Of a stretch of DNA of 64,000 nt, positions 9,131 to 17,204 are shown in pieces; within the stretch, counting starts at the first letter, position 1, and every line of letters starts with the position of its first letter. Below the pieces are notes generated by a model. That model made no database searches, was not told the origin of the DNA, and worked only from the letters and a program-made list of their open reading frames with translations. The stretch is from contig CAYSQE010000002.1 in NCBI GenBank assembly GCA_964433155.1, forward strand, positions 62,001 to 126,000, written 5' to 3'. Source of the DNA: 2-01-FULL-40-13 sp964433155 (GTDB lineage: Bacteria; Patescibacteriota; Microgenomatia; UBA1406; GWC2-37-13). Position numbers and translations under genes: made by a program.

Positions 9131-9957
9131 AAACTTGTGACCACAAATTCTGCAGGGATCTGAGGGTAGGATTGAAAAAGCCTGACCCTTTTTGTGACCC
9201 CAGTGGATGATCTAGCCTCTGAGGTGACATATTTGCCCTGAACAGGAAGAGCGCTACTAAGGCTAAGGGGACCCCGTTCAAACCCAATTCGTTGAGCGCT
9301 TGTGTTAAATAAAGTACGGACAAAAAGTATTCTTGAGTTTGGTATCATTGGAGCTAAAGTCCCAAAGAAGAAAGGATCTGTTTGACAGTAAAAAGTAACT
9401 CCTTTGATCGTTTTTCCACCGGATCGCGCTACGTTTCTATAATTTGCCAATCTTCCTCCGGTCTCTGCGATGTATCGGGTAATATCATATGCGTCAACTG
9501 TTGCAGGGTCGTCATAGACTATAGTAAATTCGAGAGCCTGATCATTGAGGTTGCCGTTGCAATCGTCAGTTGAGTTGCCATAATAGACAATAATAATGCC
9601 ATTATATGGGTTAGAGAAGGTGACAGCATCTGCTAGATAAAATGTGTACTGCTGATCCCTTTGCAAAAGAGGGGTTACAAATTCATTCTCTAGGATAGTA
9701 CCTACGGAAGCTTGTCCGGTAAATCCGCTTCCTGTAAAACCAGGAAGAGAATTAATTGATATCGACGATCCAAAATTACCACTTAAAGCGGCCTCAATTC
9801 CCGCCTCAGCCGCAGCCAAGGCTTTTTGAGACTCCTCCTCAAGTTTGGTCAACTGGGTTTCTGTGGTTGATCTAAAGGTCACAGCAAGAGTAACTGTAAG
9901 AACAGTTGCCAAAAGCATGACGGTGATGAGTAAAACTTGACCACGTTGGTATTTCAT
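9127..9957 (-). CDS. PilX-like type IV pilus minor pilin
   Basis: 276 aa. It starts with a short basic leader and a prepilin-type hydrophobic helix (RGQVLLITVMLLATVLTVTLAV) directly followed by the amphipathic helix with TQLTKLEEESQKALAAAEAGIEAAL, the typical N-terminus of PilX-family minor pilins. Processing would be after the Gly of the RG-Q junction. The remainder is a beta-rich extracellular head with two Cys that could form a disulfide. Minor pilins prime pilus assembly. It precedes a run of minus-strand surface genes and probably belongs with them. Confidence 0.75.
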   Translation of the reverse strand: MKYQRGQVLLITVMLLATVLTVTLAVTFRSTTETQLTKLEEESQKALAAAEAGIEAALSGNFGSSISINSLPGFTGSGFTGQASVGTILENEFVTPLLQRDQQYTFYLADAVTFSNPYNGIIIVYYGNSTDDCNGNLNDQALEFTIVYDDPATVDAYDITRYIAETGGRLANYRNVARSGGKTIKGVTFYCQTDPFFFGTLAPMIPNSRILFVRTLFNTSAQRIGFERGPLSLSSALPVQGKYVTSEARSSTGVTKRVRLFQSYPQIPAEFVVTSF

Positions 9958-9996
9958 AAAATGTCTAATACCTAATATCTAATTTCCAATGAAATT

Positions 9997-10407
9997 TTAA
10001 TTTCTAATGACTAAACTATGCTTTATTTCCTGTTCAATTTTATTAGATTTAGATTTTTTAATAATAGCAATAAAGATTAGATGCAGTTCACTAACCTCTC
10101 TCCATAAATTTATGGCATCTTGTCGTAATTCAGGTACCACTTTAATGATTATTCTAAGCCAATATCTAGACTCTTTTGATTCTTTTTTACAAATTCCTAT
10201 TTTGTGTTCAAAGTCCTTTCTTGATTCTGCACAGTCAGCTTCACAATAATTAGATCCAATACTTGTTCCTGATTTTACTAATTGGTTGATAAGAGGAATT
10301 GTAATTACATTTTGAGGAATTTTTTTTGCAAATTCAATAATATCTTCTGCAAAGTTTGCAGTTCTTTCCTCAAGGTCGTAAATTTTATTTTTTTGATTAG
10401 TTAACAT
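9997..10407 (-). CDS. Four-helix-bundle protein (S23 family), second copy
   Basis: 136 aa helical protein with the S23 hallmarks: YDLEERTANFAEDIIEFAK, VKSGTSIGSNYCEA (equivalent to the SIAANIAEG segment of the other copy) and KKESKESRYWLRII. It is only distantly similar to the protein at 5886-6269, so the two are not a recent duplication. It sits between the pilin and a large secreted protein, a position where such genes appear to insert independently. Function unknown. Confidence 0.82.
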   Translation of the reverse strand: MLTNQKNKIYDLEERTANFAEDIIEFAKKIPQNVITIPLINQLVKSGTSIGSNYCEADCAESRKDFEHKIGICKKESKESRYWLRIIIKVVPELRQDAINLWREVSELHLIFIAIIKKSKSNKIEQEIKHSLVIRN

Positions 10408-10448
10408 TTTTTATTAGTAATTAGAAATTAGTTATTTGAAATTTGTAT

Positions 10449-12434
10449 CTATTGAAGTTGTTTCCATTCATAGGTTGACACAGACAAATATGGTAAAAGA
10501 TCCATATAATAGCTTCGAACATAGGAAACAAAAAGAGTAGGGTAAGAGTTACCAGATGTGTGCTGTCGTTTAGTCAGAGTAGAATCGATCTGTGTTTGAG
10601 ATATGAGATTTCCTTTTATTTTTAATTGTTCGCCTGTTGGTGGACAACTGAAACACAAATCTACGGAGTTGGCAATAAAAATACCATTCATTTCATGCAC
10701 GTTTGTGCCAATATTTAATTGACCTGTAGTGATAATGGCGAAAGATTTAGTGCGGTTATTGAAAATATATGGATCCAAACCGGTTGTGGGCGCAAGGAGA
10801 CGAACATCACCTTGGACAATCAAAACGAACGGCTCAAGAGGAAAATTATCTGTATCGCTTCTAGTAATGGCAATCGGTGAAGATGCGACAATGAAATTGA
10901 TATTGTTGGCTTGAATATTGGAAAGGGAGGTAATTGTAGTATATTTTTTTCTGGCTTTCACATAGTTGATATAATCTTGGATTTTAAAAGAGGAGAGTGG
11001 TGGGAGATATGGTACGGCAGCCCAATTTGGCGTTGAATATTTTGCTGCAGGAGCCCCAGAACCCAAATCTGCAATTGATGCTGTGACTACTCCTGCCTCC
11101 TTGACGATAAGGAATCGTTGGTTTGTATCATCAGAGATATCATAAGGTTGAGGTGTCTGAGGCATTCTATTTATCAGATTTCCGGGTGGAGCTTTATTAA
11201 ATGAAGCTGAATTGAGTTTGTACCAAGGGCCTTGAGTTGGAGAAGGAGTTAGGGTGGGTGTAAGCGTAATAGTAGGAGTGAGAGTTAATGTGGGCGTTGG
11301 CGTTGGACAAGGGAGCGTAACTGATTGTACTGAGCTCCACGCAGACTGATTTTGAATTACTCCATTTTCCACATCACCAGACTTCACTTGCAGGTTGTAA
11401 GTAAAAGATGAATTGGCGTTGGTAACTCTTAATGAAACTGGATCGGTTGAAGTGTTAACGCATACATTGTAGCCATTAGTATTAAAGCATGTATTAATAC
11501 CTTCAGGAATCCATCCGTTGATAAACCATGTGCCATTTGAGTCCCAACCTTGTATCCAATATTGGCGAGTATTTAGACAGCCTGGATCGTTTACTATTGG
11601 CCACGAAAAAGTTACCCGAGATGGTGAGCAAAAAGCAGATCCTGTTAGACTTGGTACATCAGGTGGTGATTTATCTACTCTAAAAACCGAACAGGCGCTC
11701 AACCCAGAAGCCGCGTTACCGGCATCAGAAGTGCAGCGAGCACGTGCATCCCAGGAGTATAGCCCAGTTGAGAGATTTGTAAAGTAACTTTTGTTTGCAA
11801 TCCACCCAGAATTTGCCACTTGAAGTGCTGGATCACACTCATTGCCTGTTGAGACAAAAAATCTAAATTCATTACCAGAAGAACCATTGGTTACGCGCAA
11901 TCTAGTATCTCCTCCTCCCCAGGCTGAACAATCTGGCGGTGGTGGATCGCGAGGCGTTGGATCTGGAGGAGCAACACAAACGCCAGTTATGGTTGGTATA
12001 GGTGAAGGAGTTATTGATGGACCAGGTGTTGAGGTTGGAGGTGGTGGAGTATTTGTTGGTCCTCCGCCGGTAGGCGGAACGGGTGTACTTGTTGGCCCTC
12101 CACCCGGGGCACACGGTGCTTCTCCAACACAGAAATATTCACACTGACCACCATTGCATTGTTTTCCAACACTACAGGCTTTTAATGGATTACACTGTTC
12201 AGCGACTGATTTATTGGGACAGTCTTCCGGGATTGAACATCCTACTGGATCACATTCGTTTTGACAGGTTCTTCCACTTGCAGTACAAGCATCATAACCA
12301 GAAGAAACACAACAAGTGATTTTGCATCCATTTACCGTTCCACAATCTTGACAGTTTTGAGCAGAAACAGAGATCGTGATAAATTTAAAGAATGCTAAGA
12401 CAAAAAAACTCAGCAAAAAAACTTTCTTCATCAA
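10449..12434 (-). CDS. Secreted Cys-rich, Pro/Thr-rich surface protein
   Basis: 661 aa. N-terminal signal peptide (KKVFLLSFFVLAFFKFI then SVSA, likely cleavage before QNC). About residues 26-105 are Cys-rich, with some 18 Cys (CQDCGTVNGC, CKITCC, CQNEC) suggesting a disulfide-knotted module. A Pro/Thr/Gly-rich linker follows (about 112-165), then a region resembling one or two fibronectin III-like folds (about 165-375), a second Thr-Pro tract (about 378-400) and a C-terminal beta-rich domain of about 250 residues (AIITTGQLNIGTNVHEMNGIFIA) of the kind seen in bactofilin/adhesin-like beta helices. Probably displayed on the surface, possibly with the pilus. No enzyme motif seen. Confidence 0.65.
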   Translation of the reverse strand: MMKKVFLLSFFVLAFFKFITISVSAQNCQDCGTVNGCKITCCVSSGYDACTASGRTCQNECDPVGCSIPEDCPNKSVAEQCNPLKACSVGKQCNGGQCEYFCVGEAPCAPGGGPTSTPVPPTGGGPTNTPPPPTSTPGPSITPSPIPTITGVCVAPPDPTPRDPPPPDCSAWGGGDTRLRVTNGSSGNEFRFFVSTGNECDPALQVANSGWIANKSYFTNLSTGLYSWDARARCTSDAGNAASGLSACSVFRVDKSPPDVPSLTGSAFCSPSRVTFSWPIVNDPGCLNTRQYWIQGWDSNGTWFINGWIPEGINTCFNTNGYNVCVNTSTDPVSLRVTNANSSFTYNLQVKSGDVENGVIQNQSAWSSVQSVTLPCPTPTPTLTLTPTITLTPTLTPSPTQGPWYKLNSASFNKAPPGNLINRMPQTPQPYDISDDTNQRFLIVKEAGVVTASIADLGSGAPAAKYSTPNWAAVPYLPPLSSFKIQDYINYVKARKKYTTITSLSNIQANNINFIVASSPIAITRSDTDNFPLEPFVLIVQGDVRLLAPTTGLDPYIFNNRTKSFAIITTGQLNIGTNVHEMNGIFIANSVDLCFSCPPTGEQLKIKGNLISQTQIDSTLTKRQHTSGNSYPTLFVSYVRSYYMDLLPYLSVSTYEWKQLQ

Positions 12435-12475
12435 AGTAAGAATAGCAAAAAATCCAACTCGATGTCAATGAGTTG

Positions 12476-15037
12476 TTAATCGTCGTGAATGCCATTAGCA
12501 GGAACCAGACTGCATCCAACAACAGCAGAAGATGTTTTATCTCTATAAAGTAGACAAGGTATTCCGTTATATATCTGGCGAGGGGTATAGTGCTTTTCAT
12601 GCTTAAATAATAGCCCGTCTGGTGATCCAAGAAGCGGTTCTGTTATCGTAATCATTTCTCCACTGTTTGGGTCTTTAAAGCTATAAGTAATAAACATTTC
12701 ACGTGACGCTGAGTTTTGGGTAATATTGCGGATTGCGACCCATCTTAACTCTTCATATATATTTCCGTCTGAAAAAACAGCGTCTGGAGCGGTTAGTTCT
12801 TTTATTAACTGACGGTCAAAGTTTCCCGCTCCTGGGGCTGTACGACCCCTATAACGTAGGTTTGGAGCATCGTCTGGACTAAAAGCTCCAACTACGCCTA
12901 CTAACTCTCCCGAAGGCGATGGGATAGAAATATTTACCACTTTCGCTACAGGTGTTGCTTCTACTTTGCGTGTTGGTTTGCGTGTTGGTTTTGGGGGAGT
13001 ATTGGTAGGGATAGGTGTAGGCTCTGCGGCTTTTCCATTTGCTGCGATAAGAAGATCGATTCCATTAATTTCCACAAATGAATTTGTGTAGCTCGTAAGG
13101 CTGATTTTTTTAACTTTTCCATCTGGAAATAATCCATCCGGCAACCCTGCTTGGTTTAAGTCTATTAAACCGGTTAATTCATTTCCGTTTGAATCTTTGA
13201 GAATTAGTTGTTTTCCCCCATTTAAGAATTCTATTACGATATTTCCTCCAGTAGGAGGTGTAAAATGATCATAAAATGGACTATTTTCGTTAATCCCATC
13301 TCGAAAAGCAATTGTTCCAGAGCTTCCATCCTGTTCTATAAAAATCTCAGCACCAATAGTATTTTTAAACCAGGGATCTCCTTGACCCACTTTTCCTGCT
13401 ATAAGCACACGATGTGTGCCAATAAGCTTTCCAAAATCAATCTTTAGACCAAAATGATTACCCGGAGGGTTAAATGAACCAACTATGGATTTTTCAAACC
13501 AGTCTCCGACTGTATTTTGATTGTTTACCTTACCAATTAGCTTTCTGGCAAAAACCAAAGGGACCTGGTTCTCAGTAAGTTCCGCCGCATCTTCAGGTTC
13601 ATTGGCGACAGAGTCTTTGGGAACCCAGCCTGGATGTGTTCCATCTGTTACTTCTGCCACTTTAACAAAATCTCCATATGAAATGACCTTTCCAGATGGA
13701 TCTGTAACAAAAATAATTCTTGCATCAGCAGAAAATTCAGCTGTCGGACTTCCGCCTTGGGGAGAAGAAAGTATTTCTACCTGTGAAACTTTTTCAAAGA
13801 CTACTTCAATCGCAGCCGGTATCGGAGTGGGAGAATTTTCAAGTGTGGGGGTATTGACTGGAGTTGAGTTACCTCCCGACGGAGCGTTTTCAACAATACG
13901 AGGTAAATAGATAACTTTGGCTGGTGTACCCTCGAGGTGAGGGGTCGGTGATGGAGTAGGAAGAGGTTCATTTTTATCTTTGTCTGGATCTGGAAGTCTA
14001 TTTAGAGGACTTGCAACTGATGGATTTGATTGTAGACCTTCTGCACTTGCTGGTGTAGTGGCATTTCTATAGAATTCCGCAAATGTCTTTTGTAAAAACT
14101 CCATAATATCGCCCAAAACAAGCTCTATCTCGTGTAGATTAACTCCGCTTAGACCATTGAAGGGTTCAGGATTTGGAGGTTGAGGATCCTGATGGGGTGG
14201 AGAAGATGGCGGTGAGGACGGAGGCAACTGATTTTTTCCAAAAAGATCTGCCAGATTTATAATCTGACCAGTGTTATTTTGAACGTTTTGAACTACTAAC
14301 TCAATCGCGTTTGCAACATAATTTGCTGTAGCTGCATCCATAGAGGGAGTTCCGGCTATTATTGTTTGAACTGAAAGCATTGCTCGAGCAAATACATCCA
14401 GAGGAGAAATTCTTTGACCATTGTTTCTGGTTTGAATGCCATCTAGTTTTGCAAAACTAGGAAGAATATAAGGTTCTGCGGGAGTTGTTACCTTCGGATG
14501 ATCATAGATTAGAGTCGGTATCGTGTAATTAAATGCAACTTGAACATGAGGTTTTATCAATTCGCTCATTTCGGCAACGTCTCTTTGAAGCTTAGCGTTT
14601 GCTTGATCGGTAATCCTTGCAAGGGCCCCATTTACCAGATCTTCATGCCCATAGAGTTGACCATCTAATCCAATTTCAAGATAACGATTGGCTTGGATTT
14701 CTGCTTGACTAACAGTTGTTCGCGAGCGAGCGACAATATCGTAAAACTTTTGACCAAGTTCAGTATTGGGATCGGTCCTAAATAGTGCGTCAAATTCGAA
14801 TGGTAAACTGGTTTGATTACCGTTTTGAATTATAAAATGTTGGCGGAAAGAAATTCCTAATGGACCATCTTGATTTAATGAAGCGGAAAGAAGTTTTGTT
14901 GCAAGTGCTCCTGAGACATTTAATCCGGTTGGACCACTTAAAAACATTACCTCTAAAGGTACTAGAGCGCTTGTATCGCCATTAATAACCCTTTGGGAAA
15001 AATTTTGTTCTGCCCTGGCGGTTTCCATCTGGGGCAT
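12476..15037 (-). CDS. Large modular protein with SH3-like and LamG-like regions
   Basis: 853 aa, no obvious signal peptide at the chosen start (the ATG at 15037; the next in-frame ATG is three codons on). The first 280 residues are mostly helical and unrecognised. Pro-rich linkers (PPSSPPSSPPHQDPQPPNPEP; TPSPTPHLEGTP) separate further modules. About residues 405-470 look like a bacterial SH3 domain (VEILSSPQGG, GDFVKVAEV, HPGWVPKDS). About 485-660 resemble a concanavalin/LamG beta-sandwich (GLIDLNQAGLPDGLFPDG, YTNSFVEINGIDLL), and a similar stretch occurs in the 51992-52774 protein. A PTRKPTRK linker precedes the C-terminal domain. Likely a wall- or surface-interacting protein; the export route is unclear. 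Confidence 0.6.
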   Translation of the reverse strand: MPQMETARAEQNFSQRVINGDTSALVPLEVMFLSGPTGLNVSGALATKLLSASLNQDGPLGISFRQHFIIQNGNQTSLPFEFDALFRTDPNTELGQKFYDIVARSRTTVSQAEIQANRYLEIGLDGQLYGHEDLVNGALARITDQANAKLQRDVAEMSELIKPHVQVAFNYTIPTLIYDHPKVTTPAEPYILPSFAKLDGIQTRNNGQRISPLDVFARAMLSVQTIIAGTPSMDAATANYVANAIELVVQNVQNNTGQIINLADLFGKNQLPPSSPPSSPPHQDPQPPNPEPFNGLSGVNLHEIELVLGDIMEFLQKTFAEFYRNATTPASAEGLQSNPSVASPLNRLPDPDKDKNEPLPTPSPTPHLEGTPAKVIYLPRIVENAPSGGNSTPVNTPTLENSPTPIPAAIEVVFEKVSQVEILSSPQGGSPTAEFSADARIIFVTDPSGKVISYGDFVKVAEVTDGTHPGWVPKDSVANEPEDAAELTENQVPLVFARKLIGKVNNQNTVGDWFEKSIVGSFNPPGNHFGLKIDFGKLIGTHRVLIAGKVGQGDPWFKNTIGAEIFIEQDGSSGTIAFRDGINENSPFYDHFTPPTGGNIVIEFLNGGKQLILKDSNGNELTGLIDLNQAGLPDGLFPDGKVKKISLTSYTNSFVEINGIDLLIAANGKAAEPTPIPTNTPPKPTRKPTRKVEATPVAKVVNISIPSPSGELVGVVGAFSPDDAPNLRYRGRTAPGAGNFDRQLIKELTAPDAVFSDGNIYEELRWVAIRNITQNSASREMFITYSFKDPNSGEMITITEPLLGSPDGLLFKHEKHYTPRQIYNGIPCLLYRDKTSSAVVGCSLVPANGIHDD

Positions 15038-15282
15038 AATTAAATTTTAGATGAATTTTTAACAAAGTCAATAACAATTAATAATATTATAAGATATTTC
15101 TAGGCGTAAGTCAAAAGTGGGTAAAAATGTGTATGTAATAGGTATGTAGAGATCAAATGGGTGATTTTAATCACGAACATCTTTTATCCTTTAGTATTAA
15201 GCTATGTATGAAAATCAAAACCATTTTAAGACCGCCTAATGTGAAAACTAACATTGTGGATGAATTTGGCTACACTCATTGT

Positions 15283-15288
15283 TATACT
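15283..15288 (+). promoter_or_regulatory. Extended -10 before the antitoxin-like gene
   Basis: TGT-TATACT (an extended -10 of the TGn type) ends 6 nt before the ATG at 15295, which supports that ATG and a leaderless transcript for the toxin-antitoxin pair. Confidence 0.5.
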
Positions 15289-15294
15289 ATCTGT

Positions 15295-15615
15295 ATGCAG
15301 AAAAAGAAATTACCAACGAATATACCAAAGTCCTTATACCGCTATTTTTGGGATGTAAATCCAAAAAAAGTAAATCCAAAGGAAAGTCCATATTTTGTTA
15401 TCAATAGATTATTAGATAAAGGAAACGTTGAAAGTGTGCGATGGGTTATAAGGAGTTTTACTAAGGAACAAATAAAAGAAACGTTTAAGAGATTCAAAGA
15501 TTTTAGAGCACAAGTAGGTAATTTTTGGTCCCTTTTTTTTCAGTTGCCTAAAAAGGAGGTAGCGTGTTTACAGCCACATTATCTAAAAATGCGCAGAATG
15601 CATTGGCCTTATTAG
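15295..15615 (+). CDS. DUF6922-like antitoxin partner of AbiEii-type toxin
   Basis: 106 aa from the ATG at 15295. It matches the small protein commonly found directly before AbiEii/MNT-like nucleotidyltransferases: SLYRYFWDVNPKKVNPKESPYFVINRLLDKGNVESVRWVIRSF split into a short DNA-binding-like helical domain. The reading frame could extend up to 15157, but that extension is poorly conserved in character and lies before the -10 box. It overlaps the toxin gene by 52 bases in another frame, so its last 17 residues are encoded within the toxin's 5' end. In such modules the first gene neutralises the toxin and usually autoregulates the operon. Family assignment from memory of the motif. Confidence 0.65.
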   Translation: MQKKKLPTNIPKSLYRYFWDVNPKKVNPKESPYFVINRLLDKGNVESVRWVIRSFTKEQIKETFKRFKDFRAQVGNFWSLFFQLPKKEVACLQPHYLKMRRMHWPY

Positions 15616-16199
15616 GAAAAAACAAAAGTTTGCCGCACAATACCTATCTGGCTGGAGGATCTGCGTTAGCTTTGCATTTCGGGCACCGAATTTCGGTTGA
15701 TTTCGATTTTTTTACTCCCAGCGATTTTAACGAAAAGGAAATAATCAAAAAGCTAGAAAAAATTGGAACATTTTCATTGCAAGAAAAGAAAAAAAATACG
15801 TTGCTAGGGCTTTTCGAAAAGACCAAATTTAGCCTGTTTCGCTATGATTATCCACTTCTTGTTGAACCACCACTGTTTCACGGAGTTCGCATTGCAAACC
15901 CCAAAGATATAGCTGCCATGAAAATTGCAGCTATCATGGATCGAGGCACAAAAAAAGACTTTATTGATCTTTTCTTTTTAGTAAAGAAGGGTATAAGTAT
16001 AGAGCAGGCGTTACAATATTATGATAAGAAATACAAAGCTTTTGCCAACAATATGTATAGTATTATCTTAAGTCTTTCTTATTTTGTACAGGCAGATGAC
16101 TCAGATATGCCTGAAATGATACAGAAAGTCGATTGGAAAGAAGTTAAAAAATTTTTTGAAAAAGAATCGGTGAATCTCGCAAAAAAATATCTCTCATGA
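15564..16199 (+). CDS. AbiEii/AbiGii-type nucleotidyltransferase toxin
   Basis: 211 aa from a GTG at 15564 preceded by a strong Shine-Dalgarno (AAAGGAGGT). Nucleotidyltransferase signature: YLAGGSALAL (Gly31-Gly32-Ser33) followed by SVDFDFFT with Asp46 and Asp48 as metal ligands, and the downstream MKIAAIMDRGTKKDFIDLFFL segment of the AbiEii family. Known members transfer nucleotides to tRNA or proteins and act in abortive infection/toxin-antitoxin roles. It is translated from inside the antitoxin gene, which contrasts with the leaderless start of that gene. Complete, with all key residues present. Confidence 0.82.
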   Translation: MFTATLSKNAQNALALLGKNKSLPHNTYLAGGSALALHFGHRISVDFDFFTPSDFNEKEIIKKLEKIGTFSLQEKKKNTLLGLFEKTKFSLFRYDYPLLVEPPLFHGVRIANPKDIAAMKIAAIMDRGTKKDFIDLFFLVKKGISIEQALQYYDKKYKAFANNMYSIILSLSYFVQADDSDMPEMIQKVDWKEVKKFFEKESVNLAKKYLS

Positions 16200-16200
16200 A

Positions 16201-16258
16201 GTTTTCTTCATGTGTCATAGAGTGAGAAACGCGGATGAATGTGGATTTGGTGTGATAA
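16201..16258 (-). repeat. Decayed copy of the 3' end of the NDT-like/RHH gene
   Basis: This stretch aligns with 16623-16678, the 3' end of the neighbouring minus-strand gene: both contain GTTTTCTTCATGTG and TGGATTTGGTG at matching distance. In the minus frame it still spells TKSTFIR, against TKSKFIR in the intact gene, and then shifts frame. It looks like a relic left when the 16270-16572 gene came to lie at the end of the 16618-17184 gene. Confidence 0.6.
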
Positions 16259-16261
16259 AAT
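16256..16261 (+). promoter_or_regulatory. Extended -10 before the 16270 gene
   Basis: TGA-TAAAAT ends 8 nt before the ATG at 16270, again with no space for a Shine-Dalgarno. The hexamer overlaps the edge of the decayed 3'-end repeat. Confidence 0.45.
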
Positions 16262-16269
16262 AAATACGT

Positions 16270-16572
16270 ATGGTATTCATGTGGGACTATGATATCAATG
16301 AGCTTAAAAAAACAGAAGAGGGGCGGATTAAGATTCTGGAGCGAATGATCAATTATGGACCCGACAAAGGAGAAAAGATCAAACTTTCTGATGTGAGAAA
16401 GTATTGGAAACAAATACATTTCAAAAATGTTAAAACTAAAAGACTGTTAGAACTTCTTATTTGGAATGAAATCTTCACACCATCGCCTAAATCAAAACAA
16501 CAAGAAATGGGAATGAACGACATGGAATGGTTTGCTTATTGTTTAAAAAGAGGATTTAAAAGATTTGATTGA
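16270..16572 (+). CDS. Small antitoxin-like hypothetical protein
   Basis: 100 aa, helical and charged. The opening (WDYDINELKKTEEGRIKILERMINYG) and central KLSDVRKYW and RLLELLIWNEI segments resemble small proteins found with nucleotidyltransferase toxins in CPR and archaeal genomes. No toxin follows: the next gene is convergent. It may be an orphan antitoxin able to cross-act with the AbiEii pair just upstream, or a solitary regulator. No DNA-binding motif is definite. Confidence 0.5.
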   Translation: MVFMWDYDINELKKTEEGRIKILERMINYGPDKGEKIKLSDVRKYWKQIHFKNVKTKRLLELLIWNEIFTPSPKSKQQEMGMNDMEWFAYCLKRGFKRFD

Positions 16573-16617
16573 ATAGAAATAAAATAGTATTATTTCCAAT
16601 TTTGAAGCCATTTCTCT

Positions 16618-17184
16618 TTATGTGGTTTTCTTCATGTGCTCTAAGATGAGGTTGCGGATAAATTTGGATTTGGTGATACCTTCTTTTTTGCTGATTTTTT
16701 CAAGATAATTTAAGAGGCGAGGGCTTATAAAGAAATTGAAACGTTTATCTCTATGCTCTTTTGCTTTTGTGATTACATCTCGCAAAACTTTTTTTAAATT
16801 TTTTTCGTCGTAGCTTTTTACTATAAGTTTATCATCTTCGATACCAACAAGAAAGTAAGGAATATTATCTTTGTGATAAAGTACAACGGTCGGTTTTCCC
16901 ATTGTTAACGACTTGTCAATTAAAAAGCCAATGCCAAGGCTATGTATGCTCGTTTCAAAAACACAGATATCCGCTTCTTGCAGAGCCTTCATTTTCTTAT
17001 GGTAGTGTTGAAGATATGCCTGTCTCCCTTTTCTCATCTGTTGCAAAAACTCTTCATTGGTAAGAGAGATACTTTCGTCATCAACGTGTGTAAGTCCTAA
17101 TTCTTTCAATGCAACGTGGATTTTTTTGTACAAGTGACCGAAGTGCTTTATTCCCGCATACGCTCCATGAAAGAAGATTTTCAT
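16618..17184 (-). CDS. Nucleoside 2-deoxyribosyltransferase-like domain fused to C-terminal ribbon-helix-helix
   Basis: 188 aa. Residues 1-140 look like a Rossmann-type nucleoside 2-deoxyribosyltransferase (NDT)/TIR-like fold: MKIFFHGAYAG at the start, ADICVFETSIHSLGIGFLID (the acidic residue-rich helix typical of the NDT active site) and KPTVVLYHKD. Residues 143-188 (FNFFISPRLLNYLEKISKKEG, SKFIRNLILEHM) have the strand-helix-helix pattern of ribbon-helix-helix DNA-binding proteins. The fusion suggests a nucleotide-metabolite-sensing or NAD-cleaving enzyme that binds its own promoter, but that is inference. Its 3' end is duplicated in degraded form at 16201-16258. Confidence 0.55.
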   Translation of the reverse strand: MKIFFHGAYAGIKHFGHLYKKIHVALKELGLTHVDDESISLTNEEFLQQMRKGRQAYLQHYHKKMKALQEADICVFETSIHSLGIGFLIDKSLTMGKPTVVLYHKDNIPYFLVGIEDDKLIVKSYDEKNLKKVLRDVITKAKEHRDKRFNFFISPRLLNYLEKISKKEGITKSKFIRNLILEHMKKTT

Positions 17185-17204
17185 CTGATACGAACGATAT
17201 CAGA

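Noticed and set aside
12062..12080. CCGCC-GGTA-GGCGG hairpin as a member of the GC-rich palindrome family
   Set aside because: It lies in a natural Pro/Gly-rich linker and lacks the CTGCCGGC core.
11518..12319. Plus-strand ORFs opposite the Cys/Pro-rich secreted protein
   Set aside because: Gly/Val-rich translations simply mirror Pro/Thr codons of the minus-strand gene.
15157..15294. Longer antitoxin ORF
   Set aside because: The added part lies before the -10 box and does not look like the family N-terminus.
16144..16419. Minus-strand 91-codon ORF
   Set aside because: It runs through the 3' end of the AbiEii gene and the start of the 16270 gene; only its TKSTFIR segment is meaningful, as part of the decayed tail.
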